A stretch of 64,000 nucleotides of DNA from Podocnemis expansa (Eukaryota; Chordata; Testudines; Podocnemididae). The stretch is taken from contig ML681981.1 in the NCBI GenBank assembly GCA_007922195.1, positions 11,725,598 through 11,789,597 of the forward strand, in the 5' to 3' direction. The notes under the pieces are model-generated. The model did no database searches. It had not been told where the DNA came from and was given only the letters and a program-made list of their open reading frames with translations. Both the position numbers and the translations under genes were made by a program. Shown piece by piece: positions 39,307 to 50,869 of this stretch (positions within the stretch are counted from its first letter, which is position 1; the number at the start of each line of letters is the position of its first letter).

Positions 39307-40533
39307 CCCAACTACAATACACATCTGTTTTCAAAATGTTAATTTGTAACTGTTTATTTTTATATGCGTTGAAAGTACAATGGGTGAAATGCTGTCAGCA
39401 GCAGCAGAATGTTTTGCATGATAAACAGCTCTACTTTTGGGAAATCACTGTTCCACTTGTTTGTTAAAGTGATACTATCAAGTATTCTGACACTTGTCGT
39501 AGTCTGTCTAATAACTCATCAGCCCCTCTCCCTACCTGAAACTCTTCCCTATTTTCAGCAAAATAAAGTAAGTTCTCCATCCACATTTTGAAGGCTCTAT
39601 AGATCTGTCTGCGCCATGTCTGCTCATCTTGTCTCATCTAGTTTTCTGTTTTTTTACCCAGCCCAATTTTAATTTTTTGTTTGCTTCGTCTGCTTTCAGT
39701 TTTTCATCTTTATTTTATTTATTTATAACAATGCCTCATAGTAGGAACAGCCTTCCTTGACAAGTACAGTTTCTCCTTCAAAACATCTTTTTTACTCACC
39801 TCTCAAAACTGGTCAAAATTCAGTTGTTGACAGAACTCCTTTGACTTTTTAACCCTGCAACTAATTATTCTGATGAAAACAGTTCTTCAAAGCAGTCACC
39901 TTGTTCATTGTGCTTGTGGTACTATAATACAAGCCAACATCATTTTGCCTATAAATTATATCACTAAAATTTAGAATAAAATACAACCGCTACTTACAGC
40001 AAGGTTTTCCAACTCAGTTAAGCTTTTTCTCATAAAATATTTGTTCCAAAATTAAAATTAGTCAGGATAGTGAGTGCCAGTGATAACTGAACAGTAAAGA
40101 AACAGCCTTTCACTTATCTGGTCTTCAGGGCACTTAAAGTGTAGTAGTCTGAGACCCATACTACACCTAAGTAATTAACATGTAATTATACTTTTTAAAA
40201 GTTCCAGGATGGTGAAATTAAATGAACAAGTAAAACTTACTAGCTCATGCACTTTAACATACAAGAGTGTGTAAAGGAAGACACTTCTTTTTTATTGTTT
40301 AAAATGTAATTAATGCAAACAGACTGATTAACCTGCCAGAATTATCTGACAGTGCCAATAAGCAAACCTTAAGATGCCAACACATCACCCAACTTTTCTA
40401 AGACAAAAATACCAGGCAACAGACATTAAAATTGTCATTTGAATTTCTCTTTTATAGTAGTTTCATTTAGCAAAACAAAACATAAAACCCAGAAAATTCT
40501 CCAATTGTCCATAATCCATGTTATGGTTACAAG

Positions 40534-40675
40534 CAGGGCCCCCACATGGGTGGGGGGGAAGAGTACACTTTACTGGGGGCCACAGCCCAGGCCCCAGCAC
40601 CCATTATTATGTGTATGAAGGGGGCCCACATTACAAGTTTGTACCTGGCCCCCAAAAAATTAAGTTTGGGCCCTG
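40534..40675. mobile_element. hAT MITE F, 142 bp
   Basis: Ends CAGGGCCC and GGGCCCTG are inverted; the flanks are a perfect 8-bp duplication GTTACAAG (40526-40533 and 40676-40683). Confidence 0.85.
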
Positions 40676-42844
40676 GTTACAAGACTCCTTTTCCAACAAT
40701 TTTGGTGCAGGAATGATCAAACAACAATCCAGAAACAGGAGTAATAGTTAATCTAGGATACAACCTTAAGCAAAACATTGTATTATAAAATATCATCGTG
40801 ACAACTGGAAAAAATTTTGAGGCTCATATTTCACCTAACCATAGAAGTAGCCACTGGAATACATTTGTTCTTAATTCAACAGTCCACTAGCAGGTTAAGA
40901 TTCGTATTTTTAAAAAAGGAATAATTATCCTAACCTATGATACAATTAACACTTAAAATACCTTCCAAATTTAAAATATCTAATTAATTTTTCACAGCAT
41001 ATGCTGTCTTTTCTCTTCCTACATAAGAAGCTAATTACTTTAATGAATGACATTTTCTAGCAATTTTCACTTTTGGTACTTCTGCACTAATACAATATTG
41101 CTTACTTGGGAGCCTGTACTACAAACAAACATTTATTTAAGGCATTCCCCATTAGAATTAACTAAAACCACAGAAGAAGTGCCTTGGTCTTGGATTTTGT
41201 ACCATCTTATTTTTAGAGAATCTAAATATCTATCAATACCAGTTTGGATGCATCTATTAGCCATCCATAGAGTGGGATAAAGCTAACTAATGTTAATTAA
41301 CAGTTTATGTTGTTCAGAATATGGTAATGTAACTGCTTCAGCAGGAAACAGAACATCAAGGATTGCATCCTTCCCTTGTCCTCTTCCATGCTAGAGACAG
41401 TGACCAGCAGTTCAATAAAACCTGTTCCTCCTCCACTGAGGGCAGCCAATAAGAAATTAGTAGCTCTAGCTTTAAACAGAATGAAACAGCAAAATGAAGT
41501 CTCAAGGCTCACTTTAACATCCATATTTGAATGTCAAAGTGCAAAAGAATGCATATTTCTTAGACTAGCAATCTCTTAAAACTGATCAGTTTTTTCTACT
41601 TAATTCCTACATTTAACACAAAATATTATTCTAAACATCATTCCCAGCATTCCCAGCAATATGTTGAAGACTTAATTTAACTTGTGAGAAAGATCTTCTC
41701 TAAAGCAAAAGCATATACAAGTCATCACTTTGCAATAATGCAAACCAGAAGTATTCCAATTGACTGAGACTGGACATCACAACTAACACAAAGAGGGAGT
41801 TTCTTCATCCTACATGGACCCAAGTGAGTGCACCTGCCCCAGTCCACTCCATTTTAAAAAAGGTACTTAGAACCAAGGCAAGCTTCTTTCCATATTAACA
41901 CTGCAGTGCTATTTCCCTCAGCTTTGGTTATAATTTATCTGCCTTGTCATCTTAGATACCAAATTGGTGAAGGACACTGCAGCTTTAAATATTTCTGAGC
42001 TATGTAGCTAGTAAATAGACTCCATTGCAATATGGCTCTGAAGGTCATGTCCTATTGTCTTTTTTCTCTGCAAATATATTGAACAGCGTACCATGGTTTA
42101 TTTGACAAATAATAAATACTGCCCTTCCATTTCTAAATCATGTCAATTAAAGATCTCTTCATTAGAAACGAAGAGATACGCCACTCTCTCCATATACATC
42201 CACAATGCCTCTAGATGTATTAAAAACCTACACCCTGGATGCAACGCTACTGATAACACATTTGACTCGTATACATTGTGTAAATATACTCCCTCTTAGA
42301 CCAAATCTCAACAATAAGTAGTATTACCCTTTTTAACGGTGCAAAGTCATTAGCTGTATTTCAGGTTCAGAAACATCTTTTGTTTAAAATTAGTTGTATA
42401 GTTCAAAATCTGAAGCCAGCTATTATACACATTAATGGCCCTATATTCCTCACCATTTAACATTGTATAGGATTTTTCCTACAAATTAAATATACACATC
42501 AATCACTAACAGGAATGGAATATAAAGTCTATAAAATCTATGTCCCCTGAAAGCAACTAGCTTTCTAATGTTAATATCACTTACAAGAATCTAAAAACCA
42601 TTAAATTAGAATTAAAATAGGGCTGTGGTGCATGCACGCACACAAACACACACATGATTTTGGGTCTCTGTGTGCAGTTCCTGAAAGCAGCTAGTGTGAC
42701 TTCAGAAGAGGCAAATATTCAGAGACAGGAGATATAGAGGTGAAAATGACACGTTGCCTTTGGATGAGATATTGGTGCAGCATTCACCTTAAACCAAACA
42801 TTGAGTTATCTGTCACCAGTGAATAATGCACATTAAGACATTAC

Positions 42845-43753
42845 CTGAAAAGGCAACAGACTGTTGCCATTATCTGTCCTGAAAGCGTTGTCTTCCATCC
42901 AGGATTTGGGGGTTAAAGGTGCAGCCCGTGGAAACTTCGGAGGTGCAATGACATTACTGGAGAAAGGTTTTTTGAGGGGTGAAATAGGATTGAGGGGGGA
43001 GGGCACCCCAACCCCCACTCCTACCCCAACCCCCACTCCTACTGCTCTTCGAGGGTCCCTGCCAGCTTGCAACCCACCCCAGGGGTTGGAAGGTGTACTC
43101 CAGGCTGCATTTTGGTGGTTATTCCAGCTGGAGGAAGAAGAGGAGGTGGCAGAGGAGGAAGACGGTTTGCTGGTCATGATGGGCTGATGACTGTAAGCAG
43201 CATTTCTCTGGGTGAAAGGTGCCTGATTGGGGCTCACAGGTGACCTCCTTTGTTGCTGTTGCTGCTGCTGCTGGGCTTGCTGCTGCTGATGGTGGTGGTG
43301 CTGAGTCTGAGCTAGGCCGATCTGGGGAGAAAAAGTGCCACCAAACACAGGGTTGACATGATGAGGGAAATTCTGGAAAAGCATTGTGCCATTCACTGGG
43401 GTAATCCCTTGGAAAAAGCTATCATCTACTGTGTTTGTGGTCCCTGTAGACCAGGTGCTGCCGAAGGACGGAGACAAGGAGGTGCCGGCTGCAGGTTCCT
43501 GCTGAGGTTGATGAAAACTCAAGCCCGGCAAGATCGGGGACTCCATCTGCATTTTCTCTTTGCTATTTTGGGCAGGAGTTGCTGTGCCGATACTAGTCAC
43601 TGGGCTGCTGTCCCCCGATTTGGACGTCTCTGATGAGATGGGTGTAGAAGGGGTTTCTGCTGCGTTTGGATCTTGCTGCTGCTGCTGTTGCTGCCGCTGC
43701 TGCTGCTGCTGGGGCTGAGCTTTGCTTTTGTCCATCAGTAAATCATCCTGCAT
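42845..43753 (-). CDS. CPEB3: CPEB3, first coding exon (residues 1-303, partial gene)
   Basis: This exon encodes the N-terminal regulatory, prion-like half of cytoplasmic polyadenylation element binding protein 3, which represses or activates translation of mRNAs carrying UUUUAU-type elements, notably at synapses. The start MQDDLLMDKSK and the blocks SFGSTWSTGTTN, FFQGITPVNGTMLFQNFPHH, NPWGGLQAGRDPRRAVGVG and PLNPISPLKKPFSSNVIAPP identify CPEB3 rather than CPEB2 or CPEB4. Q-rich tracts lie at residues 13-27 and 156-168, a His run at 152-155, a Ser-rich run at 197-209 and a Val-Gly repeat at about 238-250. The reading frame runs 303 whole codons and ends CAG before a GTAATG donor, so the intron is phase 0. 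The RRM and zinc-binding domains are in later exons outside the window. An in-frame ATG further upstream lies in the polypyrimidine tract of the acceptor, so it is not used. Identification is by recalled family sequence and is very secure. Confidence 0.95.
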
Positions 43754-43764
43754 GGTTTGTGCAG
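43754..43764 (-). other. CPEB3: CPEB3 exon 2 5'UTR tail and splice acceptor
   Basis: On the minus strand a pyrimidine-rich stretch ending TTTCAG (AG at 43765-43766) is followed by only 11 untranslated bases and then the start codon at 43751-43753. This acceptor places the start codon almost at the 5' edge of exon 2, so the rest of the 5'UTR must come from a separate upstream exon. The matching donor of this exon is GTAATG at 42839-42844. Confidence 0.8.
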
Positions 43765-44159
43765 CTGAAACAGCGAAGGGGAAAACACAAAGACAGTTAT
43801 TATTATCATTCATACCAGTAGCCGGACTGCTTTGGTATTTCGCTTGCTAAAAGCCTGTGCCATCGCTAGCCGCAAACAAATCCGTAATTCCCCTCCTCCC
43901 CCATCTAGGCGTGTTGAACGTTTAATCGTGGTGATCGCGGCAGACTGCCTGCAAATATATTTTAAGAGGCTTCACCCTTTTTGATGCCTTGGTTCCTTTC
44001 AAGCTAAATGAGAGATGTGCTTATAGGGCAGAGATATACAGCAATTTCGCCACGTCTCTTTTCTCTTACACCGGAACTCGGAGCTCTCACCCTGCAATGA
44101 GAAACTGATTCTGGTTCCTGTTTTTCCAAGCACCCTCCTCCTCCTCCTCCTCCCCAGTT

Positions 44160-44173
44160 ATTTGCATACGTCA
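44160..44173 (+). promoter_or_regulatory. octamer ATTTGCAT joined to CRE half-site
   Basis: ATTTGCAT (POU-factor octamer) at 44160-44167 runs directly into TACGTCA at 44167-44173, about 0.4 kb 5' of CPEB3 exon 2. The flanks are repeat-free, so this may be a small enhancer or proximal promoter. Motif evidence only. Confidence 0.3.
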
Positions 44174-45105
44174 ATAAATACTGCTGCGTCCTTCAGCAAG
44201 GTTAAAAAGACACCAGCCGAGCCGAGCCTTTACTCTCCCCCACCCCCTTTCCTACCAGGAGACCTTTAAAGGAGCAGGATGCTCATTTCCCTTAAGCAAC
44301 AAAAGAGGTTTTCGGTGATTCCGTTTAACGCCACAGAAGCGCGATCAAAATCTCCAGCTGTTCTTAGCTGCACAATCATTTACTGACCTTTCCTTTCCTG
44401 ACACTTTACTCTTTGGTCAGATGCATAAGCATCTGTTCTAATTGAAAAACAAAACAAGGTTACATTTGTCTATGATGACATCAAGCTTTTTCATTTCAGG
44501 GTTATTCTCTATAGATCAGGGGGTCTGCATCCTAGGACAGTCCTTCCCTCCTTGAGTGCACCTGACCTGCTCACTATAGACATGCCGATATTATGTGAAA
44601 TCATCTGCAGAACAGAACGCTTTTAAGATCTGAGAGCAAAATTATAAGCCTCTATCTTGGCGTTAGTACTTTAAATACTCCAGGCTCTGTTCCTTTCCAG
44701 ACAAAAATAGGAAGTGGGGCGAATCAAAAGATTTAAATCCCACGAGAAACACGCACGCACTTTTAAAAGCCACCTTCCCTCCACATAGAAGGGACTGAAT
44801 GATTAAAGATGCAATTCATAAATCAATCACCAAACAAAAAAGTTAAAATTTTAAATTCATGCGGTGTGAGAAAGTCCGACACCTTTTAGAAAGAGTACTT
44901 CATATATACGATCCATCAGGTCAAGTAATACAGATATTAACGTTATTTTTAAAACCAGGACCAGAGTAAGGTCTCTCTCTCCCACTGACCTGTGCAAGAA
45001 ACTATCAGGGCCACCATCCCCAAAATTCGCAGCCTTAAGACACACAACATTGGTGACAATATGTTAAATAAGCCTGTTAATTTATTACTCATTTTAATCA
45101 AGTCG

Positions 45106-45113
45106 TGACGTCA
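45106..45113 (+). promoter_or_regulatory. consensus CRE TGACGTCA
   Basis: A perfect palindromic CRE lies in the transposon-free part of CPEB3 intron 1, about 1.3 kb 5' of exon 2 on the minus strand. CREB/ATF binding is inferred from the motif only. Confidence 0.4.
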
Positions 45114-46424
45114 ATAAAGAGAGCCATCTCTAAACACCTAATCACGTTTTTGTTAATTGTTCTAACCATATGGAGTTTGCATTTCTAAAATCGCTTGATT
45201 CTCAGATTGCTGTTTAACTGCAGCAAAATAAACGTGATGTCAGATTAAACAGCTGCTTAGGAACGGCGTCAAGGAGCATGAAAACAAAGAGTTTAATTTC
45301 TTACATTAGCTGGTTTTTTTCATGTTCCATTCCTTTCGGTAAAGGCTGCACTTTACAGAGATAATTTAAAATATTAGCTGTTTCCATCTGGTGTGCCCTC
45401 TCTCTCACACACTTTTGCTTTACAGATAATTAACAGAACAGGTTCCTGCTGCCAGTCACGTTACGGTTTGTTTCTTGCTCAGTCTCCAGTCAAGAACAAG
45501 TCTAACAATTAGGAGTCCAATTGTCCATGTAGTGAGACAGCATTAAGCCAAGTTCATGGGAAGGAAGGAGCAAACTATTGCATCTGTATCACGCAGCTCT
45601 GCTGCTGCTGCTTGTGGCGGTGGGGGTGCAGGACAGCATTAAAGGGAGGCAGTTTGAAGCCGTACTGCAGCAAGTCGCACAATATCCAGGCTGTGTAGCT
45701 TTCCCTTAGTTGCATTTCCATCAAAATCCCCGTTAAGAGTTAGGATTAGACAAAACTGCTGGCCTTTCCATAGGAGAAAGAGGAACAGATAGCATTTATA
45801 TTCCTTCCCTGTTTTTTGATGCACCCATTTAGAAAGTTATGTTTATATAAAGCCAAAACAATTTAAAGATTAAAATCCTGCTTTCAATAGTGTTCTTGAT
45901 TCACCAAGCCACGGTACAGTGGTCAGCCTACCAGTTGTTTCAGAAACGTATCCTGATTTAGTTATTTATTAACTTTACCCTGAGGATAGTAATCCACATC
46001 CGTTTTCTCGTTACTCCTTAAAGGTAAAATTTCAGCACAAATTCAACCCCCTTGTCAAGGTCAAGACCTACCTTTAATGAATGAAGCCAGTCTGAATGGA
46101 GAAACACTGGATAGGAAATTACTTGGAAGGACGGGCCAGTCAGTGTCTACTGTTGGACTAATATGCGATGCCTCTTGATTATTTGCTGGTACAAGTATTT
46201 GTGCAATTTTACAGTCCAGGACAGGAAATCTAGATCCCCATAACACCAGCTCCGCTCGCATGCAGTAACCCAAACTGCCAACGCAGAAATTCTTAAGATC
46301 AGTTACCTTTGACTGTTCGCTATGTAAAGATCAGTACAATGACAGTGTATTTGTTTTCTTCTTTCGGGTATGCAATACAAGAACCAGGCAACCGCTCTGG
46401 CAGGAGCACTTTGACAACTGGAAG

Positions 46425-46520
46425 CTCAGGGCGCATGCGCGCCCGAGGAACTTTGGGGAGTGTAGTCTCCTCCGCACGCCGCTCTCACACCGGCGTGTCC
46501 CGAAAGGAGGCGAGCTCAGA
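46425..46520. promoter_or_regulatory. CpG-rich patch in CPEB3 intron 1, candidate alternative promoter
   Basis: About 100 bases are abruptly CpG-rich inside AT-rich intron. They contain GCGCATGCGC (46431-46440), a full NRF1-type palindrome, and the minus-strand motif ACTACACTCCCCAAAGTTCC (46447-46466), which resembles the ZNF143 motif. The two motifs are typical partners in CpG promoters. The orientation of the ZNF143-like motif is compatible with CPEB3 transcription on the minus strand. No TSS or donor is proven. Confidence 0.5.
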
Positions 46521-47750
46521 CACACTCCAGGGGGGAGTGGCTGTAAACCGGGTTATATTTAATACTCATGGGGCCCCAAATCGTTAGCTTTCATAAGAGA
46601 AAGTGGTTAGATAGATTGATCTGGAAGCCGAGATTACAGCAAAAGCCTCCAGCAGTCTGACAGATGTATAAATCAAGATCAGAGACCCAACCTAGCCACC
46701 CAAAAATAATACATTAGAATGCTAGTCACTGGTTAGTTAATCAAGCTCTTCCACTGCAAAAGGTTGATAACCTGATTTCAACCAAGAAGAGATAAGGTTA
46801 TTTTTTCTTAGCTTATATAATGTGTCACAATGATATTGTTAAATTCTTACTTCATCTGAGTATAATTTAACATGTTTTATGTTAGATTTTAAAATCTATT
46901 AAGATCAACACCTTCCTATCATGGTTCCTGGTGTAACAGGAATAGTTAAGGTAGATTCCCAGATGGGGGTGGGGAGGGTCTGAAAAATCAACAGCATGAG
47001 TTTATGTTACCAGATAGAGCATATCCTACCAATGCAAGCTAGAAGAAAAATTACTGAAAGACTCCATCTGGACATCAACCAGCAGTTCCTTCTCCACTTC
47101 TGTCACCTCCCTTCTACCAATCACACAACCCACATCTCTCTATCTCTTCCCCAGAGATCAATATGCAGTCTCAAACCACATTCATTGGTTATGTTCCAGT
47201 GTCTGAACTCCTAATGTAACACTGTTGTGACTTTCATACATTATATGCTGCATAGTTCTGTACATTGCATTGATTTAGAAATGAGTTCAAGTGTCAGATT
47301 GGAGTCACTGGCTACACTGTATTGTCCCCTGTGCCAGGCACAGTTGCATTAACTTGTGATCAGTGTTAATATTAGTTTTCCTATGGAAATTACAGAATTT
47401 AAATCTACCTTGTGTTAATTAGTGGGTGTGGCTGCACTTTGGTTGCTCACCAGAGGATGGAGACAGATCAGCAATGGGTGGAAGAGACAGTTGATGCTGA
47501 AATGGGGAAATTAGTGGAACTGTAGACAAGCTCTCAATAAACTTGATTCGTTGTTTTTTATGTTTGAGTTGATGGCCTATGCAGTCCAGGAACTTTGTCA
47601 AAGCTATAATTAACAGGTTCTCAGCATCTGTTCTTAGCTCACAGCTGCCACTCAGAACTGACAAATGGGCCTGGAAGCTGCTTTAATAGGGCATTTGAGG
47701 ACTCAAACTGGAATCTGACTAGTATAGAACTGGTTACACTGCCTCTCTGC

Positions 47751-47953
47751 CAGTGGTTCTCAACCATTTCTCTGCTATGGCACACTGATATTTTGAACTA
47801 TTTTGAGGCACACCACCATACAGTCTCCAAATGAACTCATGAATATTCATAAACCAATTCAGAACCGAGTAGTTTTTCAAAAAATTCTGTGGCACACCTG
47901 CTCAGGCCTGATGGCACACCTGTGCGCTGTCACACACTGGTTGGAAAACACTG
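47751..47953. mobile_element. hAT MITE G, 203 bp
   Basis: Ends CAGTGGTTCTCAACC and GGTTGGAAAACACTG are inverted; flanks CTCTCTGC and CTCTGTGC match 7 of 8. It is the same family and orientation as 51769-52265, and lacks that copy's nested insertion. Confidence 0.8.
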
Positions 47954-49466
47954 CTCTGTGCCAATACCTTATGCCAATGCCAATGCCACGCCCCCCCCCC
48001 ACACAGCTGCCTTCTACCACCCATCAAATGCCAGTCAGGAAAGAACTCCTGTAGTAGATCTAACTTTCATGGGGGAGGCTAAAATGGCTCCCTGCAACTT
48101 TGATGACTGAGGGATCAAAGCCATAACACACCTGACTGAGCCAAAACTTTTGCATATCAATTTTGAATTTTCTACAATAATTAAACACCACTGCTACTAT
48201 TCACATGTAAAGGGATCAGAATTTATCTGTGGTTTCCCTTATATGGCCCTAAATATCTGAAGCAACTGCAATACATTAATCTATGCTACTTCCCCCAAAG
48301 CCTTGTTTCCCCACCAGACACCTGGAAAGCTGCACTCCTTTCATATTCTCTAATAGACCATGGAAATGTTCCTGAATTGAAATAATGTATTTTATCTTGG
48401 TAGCCATGGAATGCTGTATCAAATATTTTGTAAGGACCTTCATTCAAAGTGCAATGTCAGGCATACCAGTAAACATAGGTATGACTACAGAGTGCCTGAA
48501 AGTGACATCAGTTGCATCACTGACTGCCTAATAGGGAAGTTTCTATTCTTGCCTTTTGATCAATGGCTGAATTTATGTTCCATTTTGAAGAGGCAGCAGC
48601 CCAAATGCATTAAGGCCTTTCTGATGACAGTGTCTCTCTGTATGTCAGCCAAGCAGATGAAGGAAGAGGATCCAGGCAATCTCAATATTACCATTGAATA
48701 GGAAGCTGGTATTGTTCACTCATGCTAAAGATGAGTCACATTCTCACCTCCTCATCTATTGTTCCACATTATTTGTATCAGAACTTACTTGGTTTGCTGA
48801 AAAAGTTTGAACTGAACTTGTCACTTCTTTCTCTGCTACTTGTATTAATATTGCCAGCCACTTCAGTACCCATAGTTAATTTATTGGTAGAAAAAGATGT
48901 ATCTTAAAATTCAGCACGATGCACACAAAACTTGCAGATAAATGTGGGCCTCAGGCTTAAAGATTTCTAAGATGCTTGGTGTGAGGTACAAACAGACCAG
49001 AATACAGACAGCTGCTGGTATTCCAAAGATCCTCTAAAGATGAATGTGTTTAGTGACAGTAACTAAAACCTCATCTCATACACCTTTTTAAAATGGCTGG
49101 TCTTGTGAAGTAATTGCTGTGGACAGAAGACAGTTACATTCATGAGGGGGCCTTGTGAAATTGTTTTCAGACATCTCTTAAAACGTCTCAGCTAGTTAAT
49201 TGTTCAGAATAGATAACCAAGGCAGTAGTCAATCAAAACTGATGTGGCAACACTTGTTATATCAATAAAATATTACTGAAAAGACATACATTTACAGACC
49301 TGTGCAGCAAAACTTGGAACCCAAACCAATAAAAATTTAAATACATGTACAACTTTATTAGTGAAACATATCTACTGCAGTTAGAGTAACTAATCACATA
49401 AGTAAAGTTATGCAAGTACTTTAAATATTTGCAGGATCAACAAAACAATATCCACATGCACTATAG

Positions 49467-49793
49467 CAACATTTCTCAACCAGTACTCCATGGAACACTG
49501 ATGCTCCTCAGATACAGTGCAGGTGTTCTGTGGCCCCCTCTGACCCCTCCCTGGGGGAGAAAAGGCTTAGTGGGTAGGGAGAAGGAGCAATTTAATGCCC
49601 CAGCTGCAGAAAAGCTTCCAGGAGTGTAGCAGTGGGTGTTGACACACACCTGGAAGCTTTGGTATGACTTGGGCATTTTAAATCTCTTGCCACTATTACC
49701 TCCTTTTTTGAGAATATTTTCATCAGGCATTCTGCATGATGTAATCAACACCTTTAGGTGTTCCCCCAGCCCCCTAAAGTTTGAGAAACACTG
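49467..49793. mobile_element. hAT-like element H, 327 bp
   Basis: Left end CAACATTTCTCAACCAG and right end TTTGAGAAACACTG are inverted; flanks CACTATAG (49459-49466) and CACTACAG (49794-49801) match 7 of 8. Confidence 0.75.
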
Positions 49794-49993
49794 CACTACA
49801 GCTAATACTTTATCATTAATTTTCAAAGTGCTATTAGTACAGAACTAGAGGTTAAAATGAACAATTAATATATACGATAATGTGTTGGTCTTTGGCCACA
49901 TGCCCTCAGCTAAATTTGGAGGAGACAGAGCTATGTAATTATGCTATATAAAGAAACCTACAATATGAACCAGACTCCATGTTTGTTCTACAA

Positions 49994-50453
49994 CAAGCAG
50001 TTGTGTGGCACTTTAAGACTAACAGATTTATTTTTTGCATGAGCTTTCGTGGGAGAAGATCCCACTTCCTCAGCCATTCCCAGCTTTTTCAAGTACAAGG
50101 ATGCCTTCTTAACATCAAAAAATTACATGGACCCCCCCAATGGTAATAATTGTTATTGGGGACTGACTGCAGGCAGTGGTGCTGCAGAAGGGCAGTGGAG
50201 GACGTGGTCCCTGCCTGCTGCCAAATGGTGCGGATATATCCAGGGTGACACTGCTCACAGCAGGCAAATACAATTCATTTAGAATTTTAGAGCTCTCTCA
50301 ACATGAATCCCTTACTGGCAGTGGCTGGGGCCGGACTGGGCCTGGGCTGCCTGCTGCTGGCCAGCAGTGACTGGGTCCAGATGTATTCACAGACCCCTTG
50401 CAATAACTCCGTGGACCCCCAGGGATCCCCAGACCCCAGGTTGGGAGCCTCTG
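49994..50453. mobile_element. composite of Penelope-like arm and hAT end
   Basis: The left 80 bases are a Penelope-like arm (TGTGGCACTTTAAGACTAAC). The right end AACCTGGG-type sequence (CCCCAGGTTGGGAGCCTCTG) is a hAT terminus. The whole is flanked by a 10-bp repeat TGTTCTACAA, the right copy partly inside the terminus, leaving TTCTACAA as an 8-bp duplication (49986-49993 and 50454-50461). The left hAT terminus is missing, apparently replaced by the arm. Confidence 0.5.
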
Positions 50454-50869
50454 TTCTACAATATGAAGGTAGTTATGCTATACTTGGCATATTGCCCAGG
50501 AGCTTTAACTTTAAGACACATTTATATAGTTGTTAAACTTTAGGCTTATTAAAGCTGTGATGTTTTATTAGACTTTGTGATAAGCATAAAAAAAGATTAA
50601 AATTCACTGTGCCCCCTCCCCCAACGTGTCCATTTCCTACCAAACAGTTGCCATTGTGCCCCCATCTCCCAGAAGTGGCTGCATTGTTGTGTAGTTGTAT
50701 GTTTAGAGTTTGAGAAGTACTGGTAAAATATTATTAGAACAGTAAGCCCTATTACTATATATTGTAGCCCCATAATAATATGACAATCTCATGGACCAAA
50801 CGTTTGGTCATTCCTTGACTAGCAAGGCTTAGATTACAGGGATGCTCTCTGCAGGCAGAGTTCCACAGG

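Larger units (their letters stand above)
1..42844 (-). other. CPEB3: CPEB3 intron after the first coding exon
   Basis: Everything left of exon 2 appears to be one intron of CPEB3 that continues beyond the window. I saw no sequence resembling the next CPEB3 coding exon. Repeats are listed separately. Stretches with nothing I recognise include 3.1-4.0, 5.43-8.79, 11.1-12.0, 17.0-18.1, 21.2-23.39, 24.5-26.1, 27.75-29.4, 30.0-31.25, 31.45-32.98 (the 32.4-32.98 part is pyrimidine-rich), 35.3-35.98, 36.1-39.2, 39.3-40.5 and 40.7-42.84 kb. The segment from 36.1 kb to the exon is AT-rich, low in recognisable repeats and looks like ordinary unique intron. Confidence 0.75.

Noticed and set aside
39171..39467. 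His-Thr repeat open frame
   Set aside because: Translation of the AC microsatellite across an N gap.
43754..43813. Upstream in-frame Met extending CPEB3 by 20 residues
   Set aside because: The added codons lie across the splice acceptor and its polypyrimidine tract, so they are intronic.
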